This document shows, in pieces, positions 55,066 through 64,000 of a DNA stretch of 64,000 bases. A program made the position numbers and the translations under genes. Every line of letters begins with the position of its first letter. Position 1 is the stretch's first letter. This DNA is from Ancylostoma caninum (lineage: Eukaryota; Nematoda; Chromadorea; Rhabditida; Ancylostomatidae), in NCBI GenBank assembly GCA_037903475.1, contig JBAJFG010000198.1, positions 186,001 through 250,000 of the forward strand, given 5' to 3'. The notes under the pieces are model-generated. The model saw nothing but the letters and a program-made list of their open reading frames with translations, was not told where the DNA came from and ran no database searches.

Positions 55066-55350
55066 TTGAGAAGCAGCAATTGGAGGGACTTAGTGGAATG
55101 CCACATTCCGAAGGTTGTAGTCACATATTGCTACTGTGTCCCTCCTCCTTCACAGAGTGCTCGTGCCGCTGTAGCGGTTCAGCTCGCACTGGGTCTTGCG
55201 GCGTGTTCGATCAACCATCTCGGAGTTCCCGAACCGTCTAGAAATAAAATATCACACTGCACCATCCATGATATCAGAATGGTTCTTACGAAATACACAA
55301 AGAATGAGCACTTACTGTTGTCTAATTTCTTTTTCATGATCGAATTCTGA
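55066..55350 (+). CDS. open frame of unknown function
   Basis: A 94-residue frame (MRSSNWRDLVECHIPK...). An internal TCCTCCTTCACAG could be an acceptor starting an exon SARAAVAVQLALGLAACS. There is no recognised domain and no donor. It starts only about 25 bp beyond the Tc1-like element. Weak. Confidence 0.25.
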   Translation: MRSSNWRDLVECHIPKVVVTYCYCVPPPSQSARAAVAVQLALGLAACSINHLGVPEPSRNKISHCTIHDIRMVLTKYTKNEHLLLSNFFFMIEF

Positions 55351-55359
55351 AGTCCTTCG

Positions 55360-55432
55360 AATCATCCGAATATTCGAATGAAGAAAATCTTGAGGAATTC
55401 GAATATCCTTTCAGAAATTTTTGTTCGAATAC
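55360..55432. repeat. TTCGAATA-rich patch
   Basis: ATTCGAATGAAG and GAATTCGAATATCC words, as at 21776-21935 and 37869-38024. Confidence 0.45.
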
Positions 55433-55609
55433 CATTATCATGACTTATGATAACGGGCTTGGCCTGTTTACATATCTGTCAGTATGTAAGTATGTATGTG
55501 TGTCAGACCGTTACGAAATTCTAAGATTGGTCAGTGATGATGATTGCGAGATCATATAAAAGGCTAGGAACGGGTGTGGTGGGGTGGAGTGGGGTGGGGA
55601 TGAGAGCGA

Positions 55610-56190
55610 GCAGAAGGTCGGTTGATGTGCGACGGGTCCACCAAGGGCGTAAGTGGTGGAGGCGTCCGCAAGTGAAGAAAAGCCTGAAACGGGTCCACGG
55701 CTGTGATATGGGTGCGCCGCCGCCCAAAAGTGGGGGAGACGGGTCTACCTCTGTGATGATGGTGTGCCGGTACCCAATTGTGGGGGAGACGGGTCAATCG
55801 CTGATAAAGGTGGGGAGACGGCTCCACTGTTGTGATAAGGGTGCGCCGGCACCCAAAAGTAGGGGAGACGGGTCCACACTGTGATAATGTGCGCCGGCAC
55901 CCAAAAGTGGGGGAGACGGCTCCACAGCTGTGATAATTGTGCGCCGGCACCCAAAAGTGGGGGAGACGGGTCCACCGCTGTGATAAGGTTGGCGAGACGG
56001 GTCCACAGCTGTGATAATGGTACGCCGGCACCCAAAAGTGGGGAGACGGTTCCACTGGGTGCGCCGGTACTCAAGTGTGGGGGAGACAAGTCCTTCGCTG
56101 TGATATGGGGCGCCGGCGCCCAAAACTGGAGGAGACGGGTCCACGGCTGTGTTCAAAAGTGGGGAAACGCGTAGCGTTCCAGCGGTGTGA
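55610..56190. repeat. ~50-60-bp minisatellite array
   Basis: Units of GGGAGACGGGTCCAC, GCTGTGATAATGG and GCGCCGGCACCCAAAAGTGG recur about ten times with indels. Repeated-peptide open frames on both strands result from it. Confidence 0.9.
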
Positions 56191-56309
56191 TAAGGACGCC
56201 CCAAATAGGAGTTCGTCACGGGATGGGTGAATTTTTGCATGAGAGGTGCGCTGGCACCCGCTCCGGGTATTCCTTCAGCCCTGGACATACTTCAAGCGAC
56301 GCGATTTGG

Positions 56310-56351
56310 TCGCCGCGACTGAGTTTTACACGAGCGATTCAGTCGCGGCGA
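56310..56351. repeat. 13-bp inverted repeat (TCGCCGCGACTGA)
   Basis: TCGCCGCGACTGA near 56310 pairs with TCAGTCGCGGCGA ending at 56351. Confidence 0.85.
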
Positions 56352-56513
56352 CAGGGTCGCGGTCTTGGGCATACTCCATTTAATGATTGGCGACGGGACT
56401 GAATCATTTGCAGGGCTCATCTCATTAGAATTTCGATTTCTGTTCACTCTTTTCTGCATAGTATGCGGAGTATGCGAGCGAAGCGAGCATCAACAGAAGT
56501 CTGGAAGTCCGGC

Positions 56514-56590
56514 GTTTTTCACGGATACGGCTTATATAATACCAGCCGGACGGCTAGGCTGGTATTATATAAGCCGTATCCGTGAAAAAC
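56514..56590. repeat. perfect 34-bp inverted repeat, 9-nt loop
   Basis: 56514-56547 (GTTTTTCACGGATACGGC...) pairs without mismatch with 56557-56590 across GGACGGCTA. Confidence 0.97.
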
Positions 56591-57150
56591 ATGTCCACCT
56601 ATTCTTGGCTTTAGCTGACAGTGATATACGCTTAAAATAGTGGAATTGTTCCGTAGTTCGTGCGGTAGCACAAGTATGGTGAGATGTTCCAACGTCAAGA
56701 ACTACATACGTTAAACAAGATTAAAAACCTGAGAAAGCTGCAGAACAAAAAACAAAGTCATGCTCCAAACTGATGAGCCTCCTACTGTCAATCCGATACG
56801 TTACCTTCGGGGCTAATTTGCCACTGTCCTAATGAACCGTGAACTGGTAGAGCAGCATGATAGAAAACCTTTAACGAGCTGCTCTGTGCTTCTGTAGATC
56901 GTAGGGCAAGAATGATACACAAACATTAACACGGAGAAAGAACATATATGCTTTTTTTGATCTCTAGCGTTAGCCTCGTGCACTTTCCTTGTTAGAAAGA
57001 AAGAGAACAAGATGTGACAGCTCCTCCGTTGACTACCAGTAGGTTTCATATATGATTTTCCAAAAATTCTATAAATAAATTGAGGCTGTACTCCGACTTC
57101 CTCAGGGTGAAAGAAACGTAGTTCTCTAACTTAAGCGATTTCCACCTACG
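56591..57150. other. intergenic or upstream of the candidate membrane-protein exons
   Basis: No gene recognised. The minus-strand frame at 56813-57049 is unsupported. Confidence 0.4.
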
Positions 57151-57167
57151 CTCTTGAAGCAATAAAC

Positions 57168-57775
57168 GCCAATGAAATTATTCGCACCAAGCAGAGGAAT
57201 GTTTGGGCCTATGATATCAGTGGAAAAACCTCTTGGTATTTTGGCCAGAGGGTAAGTTTCATTTCTCATTTCTATTTACGACTACCATATTTTAAACGCT
57301 TGCGAACTACTAAAATTAATTAATTCAATGACTTCGCTCAACTTACAACTCGTACCCCTTATATGCTGCCGCTCTGGAATTGTGCAATTTACCATGTATT
57401 ATTACGAAATATTAACAATTTTCGTGTAAAGGAATTACCTGCATATTTTCTCAAGAAAGGGCCGAAATAAATAGCAAATTCAGTTGATGCGAATGCGACT
57501 ACCGAATTTCCTTGAAGGTGGTAGGTCCCATTATATATTTGCAGTTCCGCCTAGCCTTTTCTTTCGCTATGGTGAGCGGTATCGTCACTGTCATTGGAGT
57601 CGGCTCGTCGGACCAGGTTTGTTCAATCACTTCACTTATGGTAGTTTTTCCTCTACTAGACGTGATCGTCACAGCTATAGATACGAAACGAATCGTTAGT
57701 CTCATTCACGGAGATATTTCCGGCAAAATCCTCCACTGCTATGTCAGGCTTCAGAACGTGGTACGGCTGAGCTGA
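57168..57775 (+). CDS. two exons of a multi-pass membrane protein (3' end of gene)
   Basis: The first exon ends at 57251 before a GTAAGT donor and is open from a likely acceptor near 57167 (TCTTGAAG); it reads NANEIIRTKQRNVWAYDISG and ends WYFGQR. The second starts at 57545 after TATTTGCAG and joins in phase 0: FRLAFSFAMVSGIVTVIGVG, then SLMVVFPLLDVIVTAI, two likely transmembrane segments, to a TGA at 57773-57775. A GTTTGT at 57617 could be an alternative donor. The family is unknown. The first exon's acceptor is weak. The exon at 36825-36975 could belong to the same gene by phase. Confidence 0.5.
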
Positions 57776-57803
57776 CACATTCACCATCATTGAGTTGGAA
57801 TGG

Positions 57804-57806
<3 letters not shown>

Positions 57807-57873
<67 letters not shown>

Positions 57874-58142
57874 TGGCGGACGCAGGGGGGGCGGGGCGCG
57901 CGCCCCCCCCCGAGAATGGGTCGCCAAATTTTCGAAATTACTTTACAATACAAATAAAAATCTTGTGTTGGTTTATTTTTAATTGTTTATTTTTATTATT
58001 ATTTTTAATATATTTTTTATTTATTGTTTATTATTATAATTAATATTATTATTAATTTTATTTTCCGTCTGGGTCCCCAAAACGGCGGAGACCCCACTTT
58101 TCTTCCCACGCCCCCCCTCCCGTCCACTTTCTGCGTCCGCCA

Positions 58143-58181
<39 letters not shown>
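57807..58181. repeat. (AT)n microsatellite split by a MITE
   Basis: AT repeats at about 57807-57870 and 58146-58181 flank the MITE at 57871-58145. They were probably one tract before insertion. Confidence 0.93.
57871..58145. mobile_element. CAGTGGCGGA MITE, complete 275-bp copy
   Basis: CAGTGGCGGACGCAG and CTGCGTCCGCCACTG are perfect inverted ends. The centre is AT-rich, with G/C runs near both ends. Related sequences lie at 2357, 8244 and 38631. Any target duplication is hidden by the AT repeats; the ends resemble hAT-type MITEs. Confidence 0.88.
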
Positions 58182-58183
<2 letters not shown>

Positions 58184-58739
58184 GTTGCTTTCGAGACAAG
58201 ATCGGAACAGTACTCGCGGATCCTCTCCTCTATTGACCTTCACTTTCTTTTCTGGTCTTATGGTTAGCGAATTGTAGATTCTGCTTCTAAGACAAGCTTT
58301 CTATTGCCGTCGTTAGCGAACTGCAGGTGTTGATTCCCATGTTTGCTCTTCTTTAAACCCGGGCATCTCCAGAAAATTTGATAACTTTTGTTTGCTGTCT
58401 CAGGTTGTTATTGTGAAATAATTTACTTCGACCTTACGTTTCAACGAAACCGTCTTCTTCAGAGGTCTGGAAGTGCCTCGAGTGATTTTTATTCGTGCCT
58501 TATACGATCAAACGTCTCATCTTACTTAGCCAGTTCTCGACGTTGTCTGAAGCAAGGTACGATGAGAACACTCAAGATAACACTCGGACCCATCAGGCAT
58601 TCCACCCTTTGCGGAAGTGTCCGCACTTGCTAGTAATGGTTGCAGCTGAGGACTGGTTGAAGTTATTCATGCTTGTGGCGCGTCAAAGTTTACGCGCCTC
58701 TCCAAAACTTCACAAACGCCCGTATGCGTGAACATCCCC

Positions 58740-59178
58740 GCAGCGGAGGGGATCTGCTGTTAAGCATTCCAGCGATCCCCAGCTGGGTGCACGCACAACC
58801 CTTCCCTCGATCCCCGTATGTATGAAGCGAGAGGATCCCCTGAAGAGAGAGGAAAGGAAGGAGATCGCTTGTTAATGATAGCCATTCATTTCCATTGTTC
58901 ATTCGTGGATTTCTGGTGAAGATCCGGGCTGCTTTCAAAGCGTTCTTAGCCATAGTGTCGTCTTTGTAAGTCAGTATCTTGCACTTAACATCAAAATCGC
59001 TGTCCCCGTGCACTTCAATCTCATGGCGCCCTAGTGGTGATGTCAAGTTCCCTCGTCTCTTGGTGATCATATGTATGTATGTATTTATTACATGGTAAAC
59101 CATGCATAAAGCCGTAAAAGATAAAACAACGAGATAAGAACGAGGTAAAACATGATCATGCGAAACCAGTAACAACAA
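58740..59178 (-). pseudogene. PLE2 GIY-YIG endonuclease, C-terminal part
   Basis: The minus-strand frame carries TKRRGNLTSPLGRHEIEVHG, then KILTYKDDTMAKNALKAARI and NPRMNNGN, matching PLE1 SNPLGAHRMRVHDG and NPRVN. The preceding part (CLTCHDLHIGG, SIREHM) lies beyond a LINE insertion at about 59713-59830. Rejoining across one copy of the 16-bp duplication restores the alignment to the PLE1 domain. Confidence 0.8.
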
Positions 59179-59696
59179 CCTGAATACGGAATAAAGTCAC
59201 GACTTCAAGTACGAGTTCAGCACTCTCTCAAATGATCTGAGTTTAGAAGGAATGGACTACTTTTTGCTGAGTCTTTCATAATCTGTACCTGCTCCATAAG
59301 CAAAAAACCGTCTTTTCACATTTTTCCTTGGCCTCGAAATTACCAGTTTATTGGCTTGTTCTCTAGTATTGGATGCCCTAATTTCGAACATACTACTGGG
59401 GATAAGACCAGCCGATCCGTGCAGAATCTTATACACTAAAAGTAGGTCGTGTTTACGTCTCCTGCAACTTAGGGTTTGAATCCCCAAGTTTTTATTCCTC
59501 ATTCACTGCGAGGTATAGCATCATAAAGGAAGCCGACCACTCTAATCATTAGTTTACGCGTAAAATTATTCTGCACCTTCTCTGGCTCTAAAATACTCTT
59601 GCGCTTAGAGGGATTGAACACTACAGTACCATACTCAAGAATAGGACGTATATAAGTTTTGTAGACCTTGAGCAAAACTGAAGGATCTGGTGGAGA
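59074..59696 (-). mobile_element. 5'-truncated CR1/Jockey-type LINE inserted in PLE2
   Basis: The 16-bp sequence TCTTGGTGATCATATG lies at 59058-59073 and 59697-59712, a clear target duplication. The minus strand encodes an ORF2 C-terminus (RRRKHDLLLVYKILHGSAGL, SRPRKNVKRRFFAYGAG) at 59257-59502 and ends in a TACA-rich tail next to 59074. This is the normal outcome of target-primed insertion with early termination. Confidence 0.92.
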
Positions 59697-59893
59697 TCTT
59701 GGTGATCATATGTTCCCTAATGCTCACGCTTGGTGTCTTTCCCTTCCACCTATATGAAGATCGTGGCAAGTTAAGCATTCCAATTGCTGCACGACTTTAA
59801 CTTTGCTATAATCGCCTATATTTCCGTGCGCACAAACAGTACCTTGCTCGGTTGTACAATGCTTATCGTAGAGCTTATTCCGAACCAGCTGCT

Positions 59894-60681
59894 TTAAAAC
59901 GTCATCTTGCAGCTGAGCTCGAAATATGCATTGTTGAAAGGCCGATTTTTTAAAAGAATCGGAAAAGAATGGTAAGCAAAGTGAAAGCTTATTGTTTCGA
60001 GGCGTTCGACTCTGAATATCAGTGATGGTCTACGCTGGTATTGTGAGGTCAAGTGGCCGTTGCTGCTTGTTATTTTAGGCGCAATTCTTTTTGACTCGCA
60101 CTGCTCATCTTCTCCTGTGCACACTTTTGCTGCTGTTCTGAACATATTAAGTACAACAGCACGTTTCACAGCAGCAGGATCTGCAGATTCCGTGTGGATC
60201 AAAATGTTGTTGAAGCTTCCTCTCCGGTACCATTTGACGCGCGTGATACCTTTCCATAATTGTATCTGAGTGTCAAGAAAGGGAAGCCAACCTTCACGCA
60301 GAGGTTGTCGTGCAAGCTGTAGGTACTGCGATTGCTCATTCAGAATTTTGAAGCGTTCATCCATTTCAGCATCAATGTAGCGGCAGTATATGACTGGTAA
60401 ACGAGCAAGCACCGGTTTCTCAATTCTAGACATAAAACATATCGCGAGGACGGGTGCGAGCCTTTGGCCCATGGCAAGTCCTGGAGTCCGAGAAAAGTAT
60501 TTCCCAGACTCTTTACTATGTTGCATTTCAAACATTCGCGTATGAGGACCAGTGTGCGCGCTTTACTCAAACCAAAGGTGTTTATATCCCAAGGGTGTTT
60601 GTCTAACAGTTCTAACAAGGCCTGCAGAGCTTCATGGTTCTGCACATCCGTATACAACGATGTGACGTCGATCGATTCCAC
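59894..60681 (-). pseudogene. PLE2 reverse transcriptase, catalytically dead
   Basis: ESIDVTSLYTDVQ, RTLVLIRECLKC, GLAMGQRLAPVLAI, CRYID, LPFLDTQIQLW and NMFRTAAKVCTG occur in order, with a frameshift near 60535. CRYID is followed directly by AEMDERF, so the second catalytic aspartate and about eight residues found in PLE1 (DCFIICST) are deleted. Upstream, GGFTDRIFWFLSKIV is interrupted by the element at 60801-62067. Confidence 0.88.
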
Positions 60682-60800
60682 TACACAGTTTTGCTTAATC
60701 CGTGCGTTGTGCAGGTGTTAAAGGAAGTGTGTAGACAAAGTGTAGACAAATGCGACAGTATTTTGGCCAGTAATTGGCTCACAATTTTGCTAAGAAACCA

Positions 60801-62067
60801 GGGGCCGTAGTAATTGCGCCAGAACCGACGGTTATAGAGAAAGTTGTGTCCTAAGACAACTGCCGGTTACCTAGGTTAACCGACTCATAACTAGGATATA
60901 ACCGCATTCCAGTCATCATTCGAACTACATTCTTGTGATTCTCACTTATTTGCAAAAGCTGGCCTCAGAGAGGAGACGAACCCGCGAAAACATTCGTGTT
61001 GGACAGCAGTCATCGCAGTCTACCACAGCGTTCGTGATTGTACGGTTTCTAAAACCAGGCAATGGCGAACGAATCCAACGGTGTATTCTTCGCCACTGTC
61101 AATACGTGTTTCTTCTACGACTAGTCCGTTTTCTGTTTCGAATGAGAAGTTTATATTTCACAACCATTCTGAGGCAAAACTATCGGAACTGAAATACATT
61201 CCACATCATGTATCATGTGGCTGGTGCAGAACTACGAGTATAAATTATGTGTTCAAACCTTTTTCACTAGTTTAATTGGGGCAAAAGGCGTAAATACAGA
61301 AGTGCAAAATGTGGAGCACAGGCGGGACTCGAAACCTGCTCCCTCGACGGCATACTATATCTACTTATCCACTCCGCCACAGAGCAACTGTACCGTAGTT
61401 GGCGGGAGGTGCCTTATAGACGTACGGTGCAATAACGACTGACCAATTACTGGTATACATGCTGTAGAACCTTGTTATTGGACGTTCAAACCATGTAGGT
61501 TTCATTTCTATCTTTTTGATTAACCTCTTGTACTTGTAAAATGAGATTGAATGCACTGTGAGAGCTGGCCCTTCGTTTTCTAGGCAAAAAGTATAATTTG
61601 GAGCTTCGAAACGGAAGGAAATTACTTCATTTCCTTAGATATTTGAAGAATCAGTTTTACAGTTACAATGCGCTGGGGAAAAAACCCGAATTTAAACGCA
61701 AAATCATGCTGCAATACCACTTACGCTCTTGTTTAACCGGGATCTAAAAAGGCCTCTCGAGGACTTTTTAATAACCGGGGTGTCCCCTTCTCTGCGTCTA
61801 AGACATTTGCGCACTCTTTGCGCGCCCTCTATCAATATCGATATGGCAGTGCCTGAGCGATCAAACAAACCAACGGTTTTGCAGCGTCCAAGACCGGCAT
61901 ACAAACTGTGCTATAACCTGCCGGTTATATCACGGTTATTGAAACCAAGTCGAAATTCGGTTCTTTCGGACCATTTTAAGATCATAGTGGTTCCTGGTTA
62001 TAAAATGTGTAACTGCCGGTTTAACCTGCTGGTTAACCGGCAGTTATAGCACAATTACTACGGCCCC
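60801..62067. mobile_element. 1,267-bp TIR element inserted in PLE2
   Basis: GGGGCCGTAGTAATTGCGC and GCACAATTACTACGGCCCC are inverted ends. Comparison with the PLE reading frame (DRIF|WFL) shows that the target was filled with at most a one-base (A) duplication. Internal AACCGGCAGTTATA-like palindromes lie near both ends. A frame at 61729-62049 has no recognised domain. Superfamily undetermined. Confidence 0.8.
61314..61392 (-). repeat. tRNA-like sequence (SINE head?)
   Basis: The minus strand reads TGGCGGAGTGGATAAG (A-box), then GCAGGTTTCGAGTCCCGCC (B-box), about the spacing of a tRNA. The acceptor halves do not pair. It lies inside the TIR element. Confidence 0.5.
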
Positions 62068-62357
62068 AGAAGATTCGATCGGTGAATCCTCCTAGCTAAC
62101 TATAGGTCGTACATTTTGTACACATCTGCTGACATAGAATGCATTTCTTGCGTAAAGATTTCGTGGGTCTTTGCCAAACTATGTATAGAAGATTGGACAA
62201 TTCTGTTTATCCAGTTTCAATCTGCTGATAGAACGTTCATCCACTCCTGCAGACTTTCCAGCGCTAATCCACGTATCGTTCAATCTCCTACATTGGGTGA
62301 GGAAGATTTTCTCTGTTGCGTGCTGGTAAATGGTGGTATCCGAGAAATGTAGTTCTT

Positions 62358-62792
62358 TTATATCTTGGTCAAGCGTTTGCGGTAGCACGACGAATTCTCC
62401 GCCTTTGTGGACAGACGAATGGACCTATCTGCTATCAGCCTGCGTACTTCCTTGAACCCTTCCAAAGTTCTTGGGAAAGGTTGGATTGGTGAACCTGTTT
62501 CAATTTGTTCAAGACCCCCAAAATTCCCGAAGAAAGGCACGAACTTGATATCAGCGGCGAGGAATGGCTGAGCTTCCTTATACAATGAGCGAGGGAACGG
62601 CACTGTTGGTAGTAGTCCTTCATACTCCGTCGCGGATGATTGAGGAGCATTCACTCGTCTCGCTCTGCTTCGCAGCATATCTCGTAACTTTTGCAAGCCC
62701 CTACAATTTTGCGACATGTCAAGGCATTGATACTCTGATATGGCGAGAATAAGGGACCAAGGCTGAGCAAACCAAGACCATGCGTCGATCAA
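62358..62792 (-). pseudogene. PLE2 N-terminal region
   Basis: The minus-strand frame RGLQKLRDMLRSRARR, PTVPFPRSLYKEAQPFL and GFKEVRRLIADRSIRL aligns with PLE1 QALQDRLRLKAK, PPFPKTFYKREE and EIRDLIRSQS. The following frame (62179-62388) has NDTWISAGKSAGVDERSISR, matching PLE1 residues before the reverse transcriptase. Further N-terminal sequence probably extends towards 62900 in other frames. Confidence 0.75.
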
Positions 62793-62900
62793 TGAATATC
62801 ACCAATAACAGTGACCCTTGCCGTCTCTATATCATTTTCAGTGTGGGCATCGTGAGAGCGGTGGGTGTTCGGAAGGTCCTTCTCTCTTATCTTGATCGCA

Positions 62901-63176
62901 CATAGTATGTCCAAGAGTCAGTCGCACTTTGCGGAAAGCGCCGACTTGACCTTATATCGGATAGAATCACAAATAAGTTTAACCCACCCTCAATCCTCCT
63001 CCATAGACGGTTAGGCAGAAGTCGTATTGATTCGATTCGTAGCTATTGGCTCCAAGACAATGATTCCTGAATTTCGCGGCATTTTTTCGCCTGTAAGTGG
63101 CACCTTCCACACAGAAGGTTGTGGTCGCATTCTCTGTAAAGCTTCGCAATATCAGCGAAATCCGTGGACAATCCTT
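62901..63176. other. intergenic or remnant of PLE2 5' end
   Basis: No clear feature. Scattered minus-strand codons such as RIEGGLNLF may belong to the PLE2 5' region. Confidence 0.3.
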
Positions 63177-63488
63177 TAGATTGAGGATAAAGGATAAAGG
63201 ATAAAGTGGTCGGCGTTAATCAATCCCGTCACGAGGGATGCGCCACGCATTCGACTTCATCTGAGCATCGTAGAGGCGTTGAATGCGTATGTGCCCTGTA
63301 CAATGACTTGCGGGGGGCACCCGATGTACCAAGTCAGTGCTTCATCCTCCCAGACTCCTCTGGTACCAATTTACCGACCCCGGAGGGATGGAAGGCTTGG
63401 TTGGCCTCGGGCGGGATCGAACCATCGATCGTGTGCGTGCGCAGCGAGCCTCTTACCACTGCGCCACACGCGCCCTAGATTGAGGATA
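63177..63488 (-). mobile_element. tRNA-derived SINE with 13-bp target duplication
   Basis: TAGATTGAGGATA lies at 63177-63189 and 63476-63488. On the minus strand the head reads TGTGGCGCAGTGGTAAGAGG (A-box), then GATGGTTCGATCCCGCCC (B-box), at about 63402-63475. The 3' tail is a short TTATCC-type repeat (plus strand AAGGATAAAGGATAAAG, 63190-63206). The element is about 286 bp between duplications. Open frames across it are not genes. Confidence 0.93.
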
Positions 63489-63549
63489 GTGAGGATATTG
63501 TGGTCTCAGGCGTTCTGCTACAAATAGCGGCTCTTCTTACCTTTCAATT

Positions 63550-63747
63550 ATGGCGTTTCATGCCGGTGGATTTTTTGCTGGATTGATCCCACACGTCGAA
63601 TCTCATCCTTCTAGCTTGCACAAACCTAAAAAGAAGCCTTCGTTATTTCACTGGATAGCCACTCGTATTGTCTTGAGAGGTGGAGCGAATAAAGAAGCTT
63701 ATTGGCAAGCTGAGGACAAAGATGTCGGCCTACGTTCGATTGAGTAG
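63550..63747 (+). CDS. short open frame of unknown function
   Basis: 65 residues, MAFHAGGFFAGLIPHVES..., with a basic centre (HKPKKKPS) and an acidic end, stop TAG at 63745-63747. No family is recognised. It could be a first exon or a chance frame. Confidence 0.3.
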   Translation: MAFHAGGFFAGLIPHVESHPSSLHKPKKKPSLFHWIATRIVLRGGANKEAYWQAEDKDVGLRSIE

Positions 63748-64000
63748 TGTTGCTATCTATTCAGGATCCGTAACAAGGGCACACTGAGCTTCAGTTTTCT
63801 TAAACTTCGTTCTGGAAGAAAAAGAAATAACTGAAGTATTCTTTTGGCACTACTGCCTTACTTTAAACGGTTCCTCTGAGAAGAACAGTGGATGTGATGA
63901 CCACATGATTTCTGTCAAGCAATTCTCAGGTCTAAATGAAGGAAATTTATCCAACCGAAGTGGCTGATGTCCTCGAGACCAGATATGTCTTTTTTTTTGT
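63748..64000. other. window end, nothing recognised
   Basis: No gene or repeat identified. Confidence 0.4.

Larger units (their letters stand above)
58347..62900 (-). mobile_element. Penelope-like element PLE2, interrupted twice
   Basis: The minus strand carries the N-terminal region (62358-62792), reverse transcriptase (59894-60700 and 62070-62340) and GIY-YIG endonuclease (58740-59800). The low end has GACCTTACGTTTCAACG, a diverged version of the PLE1 terminal repeat, and TCTTCTTTAAACC, also seen at the PLE1 left end. Removing the LINE at 59074-59696 and the TIR element at 60801-62067 leaves about 2.5-2.6 kb, the size of PLE1. The 5' boundary is approximate. Confidence 0.85.

Noticed and set aside
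55534..56288. Overlapping repeated-peptide frames on both strands
   Set aside because: Products of the ~50-bp minisatellite units.
63206..63527. Two plus-strand open frames
   Set aside because: They lie within a minus-strand SINE.

Overview
This window looks like chromosomal DNA from a nematode, most likely a strongylid/hookworm-type worm. The case rests on three things. Candidate exons are short, begin after TTTCAG-like acceptors and end at GTRAGT donors. The mobile elements are a typical metazoan mix: RTE and CR1 LINEs, Penelope-like elements, mariner, Tc1-like, hAT-like, a Helitron-like element and tRNA-derived SINEs. The RTE reverse transcriptase is of a type I associate with hookworm genomes. 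No prokaryotic gene organisation is present. Host genes are sparse and the sequence is dominated by transposons and repeats.

Layout. 0-12 kb: a mariner remnant, a foldback MITE, a 539-bp Tc1-type MITE, a Helitron-like element carrying (GT)n and a 118-bp satellite, copy A of a ~0.7-kb repeat (R2), and a relic tRNA-like sequence. 12-20 kb: two inverted copies of a gene-relic repeat (R1), one split by a 1,130-bp non-autonomous hAT with an exact 8-bp target duplication; a 1.4-kb imperfect palindrome with diverging copies of one exon; a 60-bp minisatellite; and R2 copy B with a small ORF. 21-27 kb: a second copy of the 539-bp MITE, a mariner fragment, and the best host gene, a four-exon model with two EGF-like domains (24431-26365). 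A possible gene end on the other strand follows.

27-42 kb: a Penelope-like element (PLE1) with inverted termini and a 12-bp target duplication, several TTAA-flanked MITEs, an isolated membrane-protein exon, and a decayed RTE. 42-47 kb: a CR1-like LINE with recognisable ORF1, endonuclease and reverse transcriptase, broken by few lesions. 47-56 kb: an inverted relic repeat, two more AGGCAG-ended elements, and a nested structure in which a Tc1-like element was hit by two mariner-type insertions; removing both restores a canonical ~1.3-kb length. 56-64 kb: a minisatellite, two exons of a membrane protein, a MITE inside an (AT)n tract, a second PLE (PLE2, minus strand) interrupted by a truncated LINE and by a TIR element, and a SINE with a 13-bp target duplication.

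The most unusual pattern is the number of short-spacer inverted duplications. In three cases (7.76, 14.98 and 19.83 kb) a related copy in this same window lacks the inverted arm. In the CR1 ORF the inverted arm sits exactly at a frameshift. This points to repeated local inverted-duplication mutations rather than one foldback transposon family, unless it is an assembly or amplification artefact.
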